Source: CAYNYF01 sp964401385 (GTDB lineage Bacteria > Planctomycetota > Phycisphaerae > SM23-33). Taken from it: a stretch of 18,149 bases of DNA. Shown one piece after another: positions 1 to 7,242 of this stretch. Positions within the stretch are counted from its first letter, which is position 1; each line of letters begins with the position of its first letter. The notes under the pieces were generated by a model. That model was not told the DNA's origin. It was given only the letters and a program-made list of their open reading frames with translations, and ran no database searches. The position numbers were made by a program, and so were the translations under genes. Where the stretch lies: contig CAYNYF010000086.1 of the NCBI GenBank assembly GCA_964401385.1, positions 1 through 18,149 on the forward strand. Direction: 5' to 3'.

Positions 1-343
<343 letters not shown>

Positions 344-455
344 TTTATCACAGGTCCGCGCAGACCGCGCGACCACGCCGCCTTACGCGGTGAATCTTGC
401 AGCTTACCTCTATGACGACTCACCGGCCGCGCGCGGCGAAAGCGGCGCGCGAGCC
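344..455 (+). other. 23S-5S internal transcribed spacer with processing hairpin
   Basis: The spacer is about 112 nt and contains no tRNA. A GC-rich stem-loop at 428-451 (seven pairs, a G-G mismatch, two pairs, GAAA tetraloop 438-441) lies just before the 5S 5' end and is a likely rRNA-processing stem. The 12 bases at 375-386 (ACGCCGCCTTAC) exactly repeat the 5S 3' end at 579-590, so this spacer could compete for pairing with the 5S 5' strand, or could be a relic of a duplicated 5S end. Confidence 0.75.
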
Positions 456-589
456 TGTGGCGGTGTCCATACGTTGCGGGAAACACCTGTTGGGTCCCCC
501 TTGTGGGGTCCCTTCCATCCCGAACACAGCAGTGAAGCCGCAACGGCCGATGATACCGGATAACGGGAAAGTAGGTGAACGCCGCCTTA
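456..589 (+). rRNA. rrf: 5S ribosomal RNA with a 22-nt extra hairpin in helix III
   Basis: Helix I pairs 459-465 with 580-586 and helix II pairs 472-479 (CGTTGCGG) with 538-545 (CCGCAACG) perfectly. The loop B/C region carries the conserved CACCTG (484-489), CATCCCGAAC (516-525) and CAGTGAAG (530-537), and the loop E/helix IV side carries CCGATGAT and GTAGGTGAAC. Compared with E. coli 5S, about 22 nt (490-511) are inserted between the equivalents of positions 33 and 34. They fold on themselves: GGGTCCCC (492-499) pairs with GGGGTCCC (505-512) across one T-T mismatch and a CTTGT loop. Without the insertion the RNA is about 112 nt, close to the short 5S rRNAs known from Planctomycetes. The ends are uncertain by 2-3 nt. 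Confidence 0.93.
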
Positions 590-593
590 CACG

Positions 594-629
594 AAAAAAG
601 CCAACCGAAAGGTTGGCTTTTTTCTTTTT
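594..629 (+). terminator. Rho-independent terminator of the rRNA operon
   Basis: A perfect 13-bp stem (594-606 with 611-623: A6 GCCAACC / GGTTGGC T6) closes a GAAA tetraloop and runs into CTTTTT. The A-tract on the 5' side means it could also act on transcripts from the opposite strand. It begins 4-5 nt after the 5S 3' end and is the strongest terminator in the window. Confidence 0.95.
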
Positions 630-692
630 CTGACCGATACAAGCATAGAATGCATGAAATTGCCGTACGCTCACTTTGGGAAAGGCCATGCC

Positions 693-968
693 ATGTATGA
701 CAAGGGGCACAAGAAAGGCACGGTTCGGTTCTCAGTCCGGGCCGGCAAGGGGAAGCGAAAGGCCGCTGTGGCCGGCGATTTCAACCAGTGGAAGCCCGCG
801 GCCATGCGCCGGCAGAAGAACGGCTCGTTCGCGGCCACCCTGGCAATGCCGCCCGGACGCCATGAGTACAAGTTCGTGCTCGACGATGACTGGATCCACG
901 ACATCGACGTGCCCGAGACCATCATGAATGGCTACGGCACGTTCAATTCGGTCGTCATCGTCGACTGA
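693..968 (+). CDS. Single-domain CBM48 / AMPK-beta-type glycogen-binding protein
   Basis: The product is a 91-aa protein made almost entirely of one CBM48 (isoamylase N-terminal/AMPK-beta) fold. The family pattern is visible: GDFNQW (28-33), a Gly-containing turn at NGSF, PPGRHEYKF (53-61), DDDW (64-67) and a closing GTFNSVVIVD. Trp33, Lys60, Trp67 and the Asn in GTFN match residues that contact alpha-glucan in AMPK-beta. No catalytic domain is attached, so it is probably an accessory glycogen- or starch-binding protein in the cytoplasm (inference). An in-frame ATG at 654 exists, but 693 was chosen because GGGAAAGG lies at 678-685, at SD distance, while nothing SD-like precedes 654. A TAGAAT at 646-651 could be a -10 element and would exclude the 654 start; no convincing -35 was found. 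The gene sits 60 nt behind the rRNA terminator. Confidence 0.85.
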   Translation: MYDKGHKKGTVRFSVRAGKGKRKAAVAGDFNQWKPAAMRRQKNGSFAATLAMPPGRHEYKFVLDDDWIHDIDVPETIMNGYGTFNSVVIVD

Positions 969-1129
969 CCGGCCGCGCCGCGCCCAGGATGAGTTGTCGC
1001 AGTTCGGGCCACGGACCGGCCCGCCGGTCAAACCGCGCAAGCCCGGACGGACAGGCTGACTATCGCCGCAGGCAAATTCCGCTGCTCACCTCACCCGCCG
1101 GCCGCTTCCGGGCACACGCACTCTTTCAG

Positions 1130-1152
1130 AAGCGCTTTCCATGAAGGCGCTT
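1130..1152. repeat. Inverted repeat / hairpin upstream of the cupin operon
   Basis: The arm AAGCGCTTTC (1130-1139) pairs with GAAGGCGCTT (1143-1152) over 10 bp, with one G-T wobble and a 3-nt loop. No T-tract follows, so it is not a standard terminator. The left arm contains GCGCTTTCC, which resembles a half-site of LacI-family operators, but the opposite half matches poorly. It may be an RNA structure or a regulator site ahead of the cupin-peptidase-glycosidase genes. Confidence 0.45.
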
Positions 1153-1220
1153 AGCGACGGGCCCCATTTCCTGGGGGCACGCCCCCGGCCGCTGCGGGCC
1201 ATCTTTCCCGGTAAAGTTCG

Positions 1221-1249
1221 TTGTCAGCCCGCCCGGAATGGATTAAACA
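1221..1249 (+). promoter_or_regulatory. Candidate sigma-70-type promoter for the cupin operon
   Basis: TTGTCA at 1221-1226 matches five of six -35 bases. After 17 nt comes TAAACA (1244-1249), a weak -10 with three of six matches. Transcription would start near 1256, leaving a short leader before the ATG at 1292. This is a sequence match only. Confidence 0.3.
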
Positions 1250-1291
1250 GGGCCGGTTGGCTTGAACAATCCAATTTCATGGGAGGCCGAA

Positions 1292-1705
1292 ATGGCGGAT
1301 ACGCATACCGGTCCGGCCCCGGCCAGGGAAGTTCGGGTCCGTCGCCGAAACGACGCCCGCGTCCTGATGGCCGGAGACGAAATGGCGGCGGTGTACTTCT
1401 GGACGGATCGCCTGGTCTTCAGCGTCTCGCAGATTCCCCCCGGCGGCCGCAGCAGCCTCGACCCCGGTCACAAGGGCGCCGACGAGGTCTGCTACGTTAT
1501 CCAAGGCACGCTGGTGCTGGAGTTCCCCGAGCTTCAGCGGTGGGAGCGGATCTCGGCCGGCGACGCAATCGTGATCCCCCAGGACGAGCCGCACACGGCC
1601 ATCAACCCCGGAAGCGAGATCGCCGTCAGCGTCTGGGCCACCGCCCCCCATCTGGGCTATCAAATCGAGGACCTTACCGGCGTGCCCTCGCCGCAGGGGC
1701 AATGA
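1292..1705 (+). CDS. Small cupin-domain protein
   Basis: The product is a 137-aa single-domain cupin. Motif 1 is visible as PGHKGADEVCYVIQG (His60, Glu65) and motif 2 as GDAIVIPQDEPHTAIN (His101). Motif 1 has one His where the consensus has HxH, so the metal site may be reduced. Small cupins of this kind bind a metal and act on or sense small metabolites such as sugars, but nothing here names the ligand. The ATG at 1292 was chosen because GGGAGG lies 5 nt upstream; a TTG at 1262 would add ten residues without an SD. The stop overlaps the next start (ATGA, 1702-1705), so it is translationally coupled to the M28 peptidase. There is no signal peptide, so it is cytoplasmic. Confidence 0.88.
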   Translation: MADTHTGPAPAREVRVRRRNDARVLMAGDEMAAVYFWTDRLVFSVSQIPPGGRSSLDPGHKGADEVCYVIQGTLVLEFPELQRWERISAGDAIVIPQDEPHTAINPGSEIAVSVWATAPHLGYQIEDLTGVPSPQGQ

Positions 1706-3018
1706 GGATGGATCAGACGTCCCTTACGATCCGCGCGGGCATCTCAGCCGCCCGCATGGCCGAGGACGTCAAGGCGCTGGTTTCCTGCGCCCCGCGGCAC
1801 GCGGCCACCGACAACGAGCACCGGGCGGCGGCGTACGTGGAAAACCAGTTCCGCTCCGCCGGCGTCGACGTCCGCGTCGATCGCGTCGAAGGGATCAACT
1901 CCTGGAAGCTCAACGACTGCCGGGTCAAGGTGGTCCGCCCGGTCGCCCAGGAGCTGACCAGCATCGCCCTGCTGGGCTCGGGGGCGACCGCTCCGGAAGG
2001 CGCGGTCGCCGAGCTGGTGTACGTCGGCATGGGGCGGATGGAAGACTTCGCCCGGGCGGACGTGAGCGGCAGGTTCGTCATGCGCGACCCGCCGCGGGCA
2101 TTGATGCTGGACAACGCCTCCGACGAGACCGCCCCGCAGGGCCCCACGCAGATGTTGATCGAGCGCGGCGCGGCCGGGTTCGTGGAGCACTCCCGCCTAC
2201 CCGGAAAGATCCTCCAAATGCCGCTGCTGTCCGGGCCGGAGGGCCTGCCCGTGCCGGCGGTGGCCGTCACCTACGAGGACGGTCAATACCTCAAGGAGCT
2301 GCTGCGCGAGTGGTACGCCGTGCCGCGAGGCTTCAAGCGGCGGGATGAGCACTGGCCGGTGGAGCTGCGTGTGTGGGTGGACGCCGAAAGCGCGCCCGGC
2401 CACGGGGTCAACGTCATCGGGCGGATTGCCGGAACCGGCGCCGATGAGGTGGTTTGTCTGGTCGCCCATCACGACAACGCCCACGGCCCGGGCGCCTGCG
2501 ACAACGCCGCGGCCGTGGCGGTCAACCTGGAAACCGCCCGCGTGCTGGCGCGCATGCCCGCCCCCAAGCGGACGATCGAGTTCCTCTCCGTCACCGCCGA
2601 GGAATACGGCGAGATCGGATCGGGGGCGTACGTGAGCAAGTACGTCCGGCCGGATCCGTCCCGCTACGCCGGCTGCGTGGTGCTGGACATCATCGGCAAC
2701 GGCGATCACCTCTACTACATCACCGAGTCGATCTGCCTGGGCAAGCTGGTCCACAACGACCCCGCCCTGAACCGCAAGCTCTGCGAGGCGGTCGACCAGC
2801 TCGGCTACGCGATCGAGCCGACGCCGCTGGAGTACGCCAGCGACGACGGCCCGTTCATATTGGCCGGCGTGCCCACGTCGTACCTGGCCAAGCTCATCTC
2901 GGCGAGCTGGCCCTGGCTGCACACGTACATGGACGACTTCGAGGTCGTGGACATCAACGGCCTGACCGTCATCGCGGAAATCGTCGCCAATACCATGTGG
3001 CGGATTGCCAACGAGTAG
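1702..3018 (+). CDS. M28-family zinc metallopeptidase (aminopeptidase-like)
   Basis: The product is 438 aa with the complete M28 co-catalytic two-zinc signature: His256 in VAHHDN, Asp267 in GACDNAA, Glu300-Glu301 in TAEEYGEIGSGAYV, Asp329 in VVLDIIGNGD and His407 in PWLHTYMDDFEVVD. The order and spacing fit family aminopeptidases. About 150 residues between the N-terminal helices and the catalytic half (roughly 75-215) look like the protease-associated or lid insertion often found in this family. No signal peptide is visible, so it probably acts in the cytoplasm on peptides or N-blocked amino-acid conjugates; the substrate is unknown. ATG 1702 overlaps the cupin stop by 4 nt; ATG 1708 is an alternative two codons later. 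The next gene starts 35 nt downstream. Confidence 0.9.
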   Translation: MRMDQTSLTIRAGISAARMAEDVKALVSCAPRHAATDNEHRAAAYVENQFRSAGVDVRVDRVEGINSWKLNDCRVKVVRPVAQELTSIALLGSGATAPEGAVAELVYVGMGRMEDFARADVSGRFVMRDPPRALMLDNASDETAPQGPTQMLIERGAAGFVEHSRLPGKILQMPLLSGPEGLPVPAVAVTYEDGQYLKELLREWYAVPRGFKRRDEHWPVELRVWVDAESAPGHGVNVIGRIAGTGADEVVCLVAHHDNAHGPGACDNAAAVAVNLETARVLARMPAPKRTIEFLSVTAEEYGEIGSGAYVSKYVRPDPSRYAGCVVLDIIGNGDHLYYITESICLGKLVHNDPALNRKLCEAVDQLGYAIEPTPLEYASDDGPFILAGVPTSYLAKLISASWPWLHTYMDDFEVVDINGLTVIAEIVANTMWRIANE

Positions 3019-3053
3019 GACAGCAGAGGAAAGCCAAAGTGGAGACACAAGCC

Positions 3054-5798
3054 ATGATACGGACGATCATTCCAATCGTTCTGGCGGCGAGCGCGGCCCT
3101 GGCCGCGGGCGCGCAGCTACAGATCGGCAAGGACATCGTCACCCGCAACGACGCCCTGCGGGCGACGCTGAAGCTCCAGAAAGCTCTGCGCGGCGCCGGA
3201 CGGCTGAAGCTGACCTGGACCGACTGCTACGGTCGGACGGTCGCCGTCGTGGAAAAGGACGTGCGGGTCGCCGGCGACTCGCTGCCCGTCGAGCTGCCCC
3301 TGAGCCGGGCCGTCGCCATGCAGAACTTTCTGGCGGCCGAACTCACCGTGGGCGATGCCACCGTCCGCGCGCCCAAGAAAAGCTTCATCGTCACCCCCGA
3401 CCAGACCAAGTGGGACGACTACCAGATCATCATGTACAACGCCTACAAGACGCCCGCCCAGCAGTGGGCGCTGCGCGACGTGGGCATCACCGCCGGGCAG
3501 ATTCAGTCCGGCCGGACGCAGTCGGCCGACGGCGGCAAGAGATGGTGGTCCTGCAACTACCGCTGCTACTGCGACCAGATCAATCACCGCTACTTCGCCG
3601 CGTATCACTCGCCCGCCTACAACCCCAAGCACAAGAAGCACCAGCAGGCCGAGGCCGCCTACCGGCGCGACCGGACCAGCGTCGAGCCGTTCAAGCGCAA
3701 GCCCTGCTTCCACGATCCGGAGGCGCGCAAGGCCGCCATGGCCCGCCAGCGCCGGGCCGTGCAGATGCAGATGGCCTTCAAGCCGTTCATGTACGCCACG
3801 GACGAGTGCGGCATCGGCAACCTGGTCGAGGCGATCGACTTCTGCTTCGACCCGCGGTCCCTGACGGCCTTTCGCAAGTGGCTGACGGCCGAGTACGGCT
3901 CGCTGCGGGCGATCAACGCCGAGTGGGGCACCGACTTCAAGAAACTCGCCGACGTCGTCCCCTTCACCACCGATCAGATGATGGCCCGCGCCGGGGAGAA
4001 CTTCTCGCCCTGGGCGGACCACCGCCACTTCATGAACAAGGTCTTCGCCGACGTGCTGAAGGAAGGCTGCGACGTGTTGAAGGAGGTGGACCCCGAGGCG
4101 ATCGGCGGGATCGTCGGGGCGCAGATGCCCTGCGCGTTCGGTGGCTACGACTACTGGCTGCTGAGCGAGGCCCTCGACTGCATCGAGCCGTACAACATCG
4201 GCAACAACCGCGAGATCTGGCGCTCGCTGGCCCCGGACAAGCCGGCCGTCACCACCGCCTTCGGCTTCGGCGACATGGAGGTCTGGCGGCTGTGGTATCA
4301 GTTCCTCCACGGCGACCGCGGCATCATCATCTACGACGAGAAGAACCGCTACCTGACCGCCGATGCCAAGCCGACCAAGCTCGGCGCCGACATCGCCCCG
4401 ACCTACAAGGAGCTGACCGGCGGGCTGCGAAAGCAGCTTGCCTATATGGAGCGGGTCAACGACCCGGTCGCCGTTCACTACTCCCAGCCCTCGATCACCG
4501 CTCACTGGATGCTCGAGGTCCGCCCGACGGGCAAGAACTGGATCAACCGCGGCAGCGCGTCCGAGCGGAGGTCCTCCGAGTTCCTGCGCCTGCGCGAGTC
4601 CGTCACCAAGCTGCTCGAGGACAACCTCCGCCAGTACTACTTCGTCTCCTACGGGCAGCTCGAAAACGGCGCCTTCGACAAGATGGACGCCAAGGTGCTG
4701 GTCCTGCCGCAGTCGATCGCGATGTCCAAGGCCGAGTGCGACGCCGTGCGCCGCTTCGTCGCCCGCGGCGGCACGGTCATCGCCGACTGCCGCACGGCGC
4801 TGATGGACTCACACTGCAAGCTGCTGGAAAAGGGCCAGCTCGACGACCTCTTCGGCATCGAGCGGAAAGACCTGAAGTTCGCCCCCGGCAAGCCGGGGCT
4901 GCGGGTGGACGAGGACCTCCCCGCCAAGGCCGGCCCTATGCCGGCCGACTACGGCCTGGCGGGAGCCAAGCTCCGTGCCGCCGAGCCGGGAGTCCGGGCC
5001 GTCAGGGGAACCCTCGTCACCTACCGAGACGCCGATGGCACTCCGGTCGGTATCTCCCGGAAGCACGGAAGAGGCAGCACGGTTTACCTGAACATGGTCC
5101 TCACGGACTACCACCGCTGGCGCCTCAAGCCGCCCGAGGGCGCCCCCGCCCGGCGGCTGATGTGGGGGATGCTCCAGGAGGCGGGCGCGGGCGTTCAGTA
5201 CCGGCTTCTGGACGAGCGGGGCCGCCTGGGGCCGTGGCTGCCGGGGGTGGAGGTGCACCCGTGGCAATGCGGGGATCTGAGAATCCTCGGCATCCATCGC
5301 AACTACCAGCTCCGCGTTAGTGAGCTCGGCCCGCCGGAGTACCGCAGTCAGGCGGCGCTGGAGAAGCCGATGAAGCTCAAGCTCGACCTGGGCAAGGCCC
5401 GCGCCGTCTACGACCAGCGGACGGGCAAGTACCTCGGCAAGCGCCGCAACATCACCTTCGACGTGCCCCAGTACGAGCCGGTCATCTTCTCGATTCTCCC
5501 GGAGCCGGTGGAGAGCATGACGATCACGGCGCCGGCCGCGGCCAAGCGCGGCGGACTGGTCAAGGCGACCCTCACGCTGAAGGGCAAGGCGCTGGGCGAC
5601 ACGCACGCCTTCCGCGTCAGCGTGCTCGGCCCGGACGGCAAGGAGCTGCGCATGCTGAGCCGGACACTGGTCGCCGGCAAGGGCCGGGCCGGCTGGACGG
5701 TGCCCATCGCCGCGTCCGACCCGGCCGGGGAGTACACGCTCCGCGCCCGCGACGTGGCCACGGGCCTCGCGGCCGAGCACAAGCTGAAGGTGAAGTGA
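3054..5798 (+). CDS. Secreted GH42-like beta-galactosidase-type glycoside hydrolase
   Basis: The product is a 914-aa protein with a Sec signal peptide (MIRTIIPIVLAASAALAAGA, probable cleavage before QLQ). After an N-terminal beta region (about 25-115) comes a TIM-barrel-like part (about 120-480). It resembles GH42 in YATDECG (acid/base candidate Glu251), in the downstream run CFDPRSLTAFRKWL..EYGSLRAINAEWGTDF, and in FGDMEVW (Glu409, possible nucleophile) followed by HGDRGIIIYDE. Residues about 540-640 (AKVLVLPQSIAMSKAECDAVRRFVARGGTVIADC) look like the class I glutamine-amidotransferase-like GH42 trimerization domain. The C-terminus is a beta-sandwich of about 100 residues. The usual Asn-Glu pair is Asp-Glu here, so activity and specificity are uncertain. 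The start is ATG 3054 with GGAG upstream; GTG 3039 is an alternative that keeps the signal peptide. Confidence 0.8.
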   Translation: MIRTIIPIVLAASAALAAGAQLQIGKDIVTRNDALRATLKLQKALRGAGRLKLTWTDCYGRTVAVVEKDVRVAGDSLPVELPLSRAVAMQNFLAAELTVGDATVRAPKKSFIVTPDQTKWDDYQIIMYNAYKTPAQQWALRDVGITAGQIQSGRTQSADGGKRWWSCNYRCYCDQINHRYFAAYHSPAYNPKHKKHQQAEAAYRRDRTSVEPFKRKPCFHDPEARKAAMARQRRAVQMQMAFKPFMYATDECGIGNLVEAIDFCFDPRSLTAFRKWLTAEYGSLRAINAEWGTDFKKLADVVPFTTDQMMARAGENFSPWADHRHFMNKVFADVLKEGCDVLKEVDPEAIGGIVGAQMPCAFGGYDYWLLSEALDCIEPYNIGNNREIWRSLAPDKPAVTTAFGFGDMEVWRLWYQFLHGDRGIIIYDEKNRYLTADAKPTKLGADIAPTYKELTGGLRKQLAYMERVNDPVAVHYSQPSITAHWMLEVRPTGKNWINRGSASERRSSEFLRLRESVTKLLEDNLRQYYFVSYGQLENGAFDKMDAKVLVLPQSIAMSKAECDAVRRFVARGGTVIADCRTALMDSHCKLLEKGQLDDLFGIERKDLKFAPGKPGLRVDEDLPAKAGPMPADYGLAGAKLRAAEPGVRAVRGTLVTYRDADGTPVGISRKHGRGSTVYLNMVLTDYHRWRLKPPEGAPARRLMWGMLQEAGAGVQYRLLDERGRLGPWLPGVEVHPWQCGDLRILGIHRNYQLRVSELGPPEYRSQAALEKPMKLKLDLGKARAVYDQRTGKYLGKRRNITFDVPQYEPVIFSILPEPVESMTITAPAAAKRGGLVKATLTLKGKALGDTHAFRVSVLGPDGKELRMLSRTLVAGKGRAGWTVPIAASDPAGEYTLRARDVATGLAAEHKLKVK

Positions 5799-5831
5799 CG
5801 ACAGAGCGGCAATGCCCTCGCCGAGTCGATT

Positions 5832-6122
5832 ATGGGCAAGAAAGACAAAGTAACGCGGTGCAGCATCTGCGGCCGCGAGCCGGTCGAGGAGGACTTTCCG
5901 CGGAGGGTCTGCCCCCGCTGCGACGCGATGGCTTTGAACGACGCGGCCCGTCCCGCCCAGGCCGCTCCGGACGGCAGCCTCGGCGACAACCCCGTCTACA
6001 TCGACGGCAGGCAGTGCTGGCGGCATTACCGCCGCGGCGGCGGCTGGGTGACCATGGTGGATATCCACAACTGCCGCGACATGCACGAGTTCTGCAAGGT
6101 CAACGAGCTGCCGGCGCCGTGA
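5832..6122 (+). CDS. Small CxxC zinc-ribbon-like protein of unknown function
   Basis: The product is a 96-aa hypothetical protein. Cys10-x2-Cys13 and Cys27-x2-Cys30 are spaced as in a zinc ribbon or rubredoxin-like knuckle. The C-terminal half is rich in Tyr, Trp, His and Arg (WRHYRRGGGWVTMVDIHNC) and has two more Cys and one more His in HNCRDMHEFC. I do not recognise the family. It starts 33 nt after the glycosidase stop, so it may be the last gene of that operon, although the SD before ATG 5832 is poor. The clear cysteine pattern and normal codon usage favour a real gene. A transcription- or ribosome-associated zinc protein is possible but unsupported. Confidence 0.6.
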   Translation: MGKKDKVTRCSICGREPVEEDFPRRVCPRCDAMALNDAARPAQAAPDGSLGDNPVYIDGRQCWRHYRRGGGWVTMVDIHNCRDMHEFCKVNELPAP

Positions 6123-6339
6123 GCCTGGCGGAAGTCCGCCGATCCGCTTGCGCGGCGGGCTGCCGTTCGCCCGCGCCGCAGGCGCCGGAGTCCGCCACAG
6201 GCCGGCTGGTCCGACCCGTCAATCTCCTGCCCGCCGGAAGCCTTCCCTCGTAAGCAACACAACCGGCACGTTCGATACAGGCCGCACCCCGCCGGCAATT
6301 GCCCGCCGCGCTGGACAGGAAAGCCCGCGACTGCGATAA
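6123..6339. other. Intergenic region, no clear signal
   Basis: These 217 nt lie between the CxxC protein and the HAD gene. A short hairpin just after the stop (GGCGG, loop AAGT, CCGCC, about 6127-6140) has no T-tract. Its CCTGGCGGA core is shared with the palindromic insert inside the HAD gene at 6755-6763. I found no convincing promoter. Confidence 0.4.
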
Positions 6340-7242
6340 ATGCCCGATAAAGCTGCTGTGGATGTTTCGGCGATGAGCGATTCCGGCAAAGCCCGCCTGG
6401 AGATTCTTCGCCCTGCCGCCGGCAGGAAGTTCGCCTGCGCGCTGCTGGACTTCGACGGCACGCTGAGCCTGATCCGCCAGGGCTGGCAGGGCGTGATGGT
6501 TCCCGTGATGGTGGAGATTTTGCGCGGCCTGGACCACGGCTTGAGCGGCCCGGAGCTGGAAGAGCTGGTGCGGGAGGACGTGGAGACCCTGACGGGCAAG
6601 CAGACGATCTATCAGATGATCCGCCTGGCCGAGCGCGTGGAGCAGTTCGGCGGCACGCCGGGCGACCCGCTCGAGTACAAGCAGGAGTACAACCGCCGGC
6701 TGATGGCGAGAATCGAGCACCGCCGGCGCGCCCTGGCCGAAAGGTCCCGCCTGCCTGGCGGAGGTGGGCAGACCCGCCGGGGCGATGAGATGCTGCTGCG
6801 CGGGGCCAGGGCGATGCTCGAGGCCCTGCGGCAGCGGGGATTGAAGCTCTACCTCACCAGCGGCACGGACGAGCCCTACGTCCTGGAGGAGGCCAACCTG
6901 CTCGGCATCGCCGACTACTTCGATGGCGGCATCTACGGGGCGCGCGAGGACTACGGCACCTTCTCCAAGGCCAAGGTCATCCGGCGGATGCTCACCGAGA
7001 ACGCCATCGACGGTAAGGCCCTGCTGAGCCTGGGCGACGGGTTCGTCGAGATCGTCGAGACCCGGGCGGTCGGCGGCTACGCCGTCGGCGTCGCCAGCGA
7101 CGAGGCCCGCGGCGGCGGGCAGGTCGACCCCTGGAAAAGGGATCGCCTCATCCGGGCCGGGGCGGATATGATCGTCCCGGACTTCGCCGAGCCGGCGCCC
7201 ATGCTGGCGGCGCTGTTCGGCTCGGAGGGCCAGCGGCCATGA
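6340..7242 (+). CDS. HAD-superfamily hydrolase (phosphoglycolate-phosphatase-like)
   Basis: The product is a 300-aa HAD phosphatase. Motif I is LDFDGT (nucleophile Asp37, acid/base Asp39), motif II is TSGT (173-176), motif III lysine is in FSKAK (Lys210 or Lys212) and motif IV is GDGFVE (Asp233). A helical C1-type cap lies between residues about 45 and 150. Near the end of the cap, residues 135-149 (RSRLPGGGGQTRRGD) are glycine- and arginine-rich, are encoded by a palindromic stretch and look like an in-frame insertion. The start is uncertain: ATG 6340 gives a 30-residue extension before the fold, ATG 6373 is also possible, and neither has a strong SD. The stop overlaps the next start by 4 nt. 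With the PfkB kinase two genes on, a sugar-phosphate substrate is likely (inference). Confidence 0.88.
   Translation: MPDKAAVDVSAMSDSGKARLEILRPAAGRKFACALLDFDGTLSLIRQGWQGVMVPVMVEILRGLDHGLSGPELEELVREDVETLTGKQTIYQMIRLAERVEQFGGTPGDPLEYKQEYNRRLMARIEHRRRALAERSRLPGGGGQTRRGDEMLLRGARAMLEALRQRGLKLYLTSGTDEPYVLEEANLLGIADYFDGGIYGAREDYGTFSKAKVIRRMLTENAIDGKALLSLGDGFVEIVETRAVGGYAVGVASDEARGGGQVDPWKRDRLIRAGADMIVPDFAEPAPMLAALFGSEGQRP

Larger units (their letters stand above)
969..1291 (+). other. Intergenic region with hairpins and a candidate promoter
   Basis: No supported gene lies in these 323 nt. They hold a 10-bp dyad at 1130-1152, a second hairpin at 1171-1188 (CTGGGGG, loop CACG, CCCCCGG) and a candidate promoter at 1221-1249. 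A long open frame beginning with ATG 1141 runs through this region and on into the peptidase gene, but it overlaps the whole cupin gene in another frame and is not considered coding before 1702. Confidence 0.6.

Noticed and set aside
1141..1701. Open frame from ATG 1141 continuous with the M28 peptidase
   Set aside because: It overlaps the entire cupin gene in another frame, its residues are Arg/Gly/Pro-rich without domain features, and the peptidase has its own coupled ATG at 1702.
3117..4505. 462-codon minus-strand open frame
   Set aside because: It lies wholly antisense to the signal-peptide-bearing GH42-like gene and shows no motif.
4809..6086. 425-codon minus-strand open frame
   Set aside because: Antisense to the glycosidase C-terminus and the small CxxC protein; low-complexity translation.
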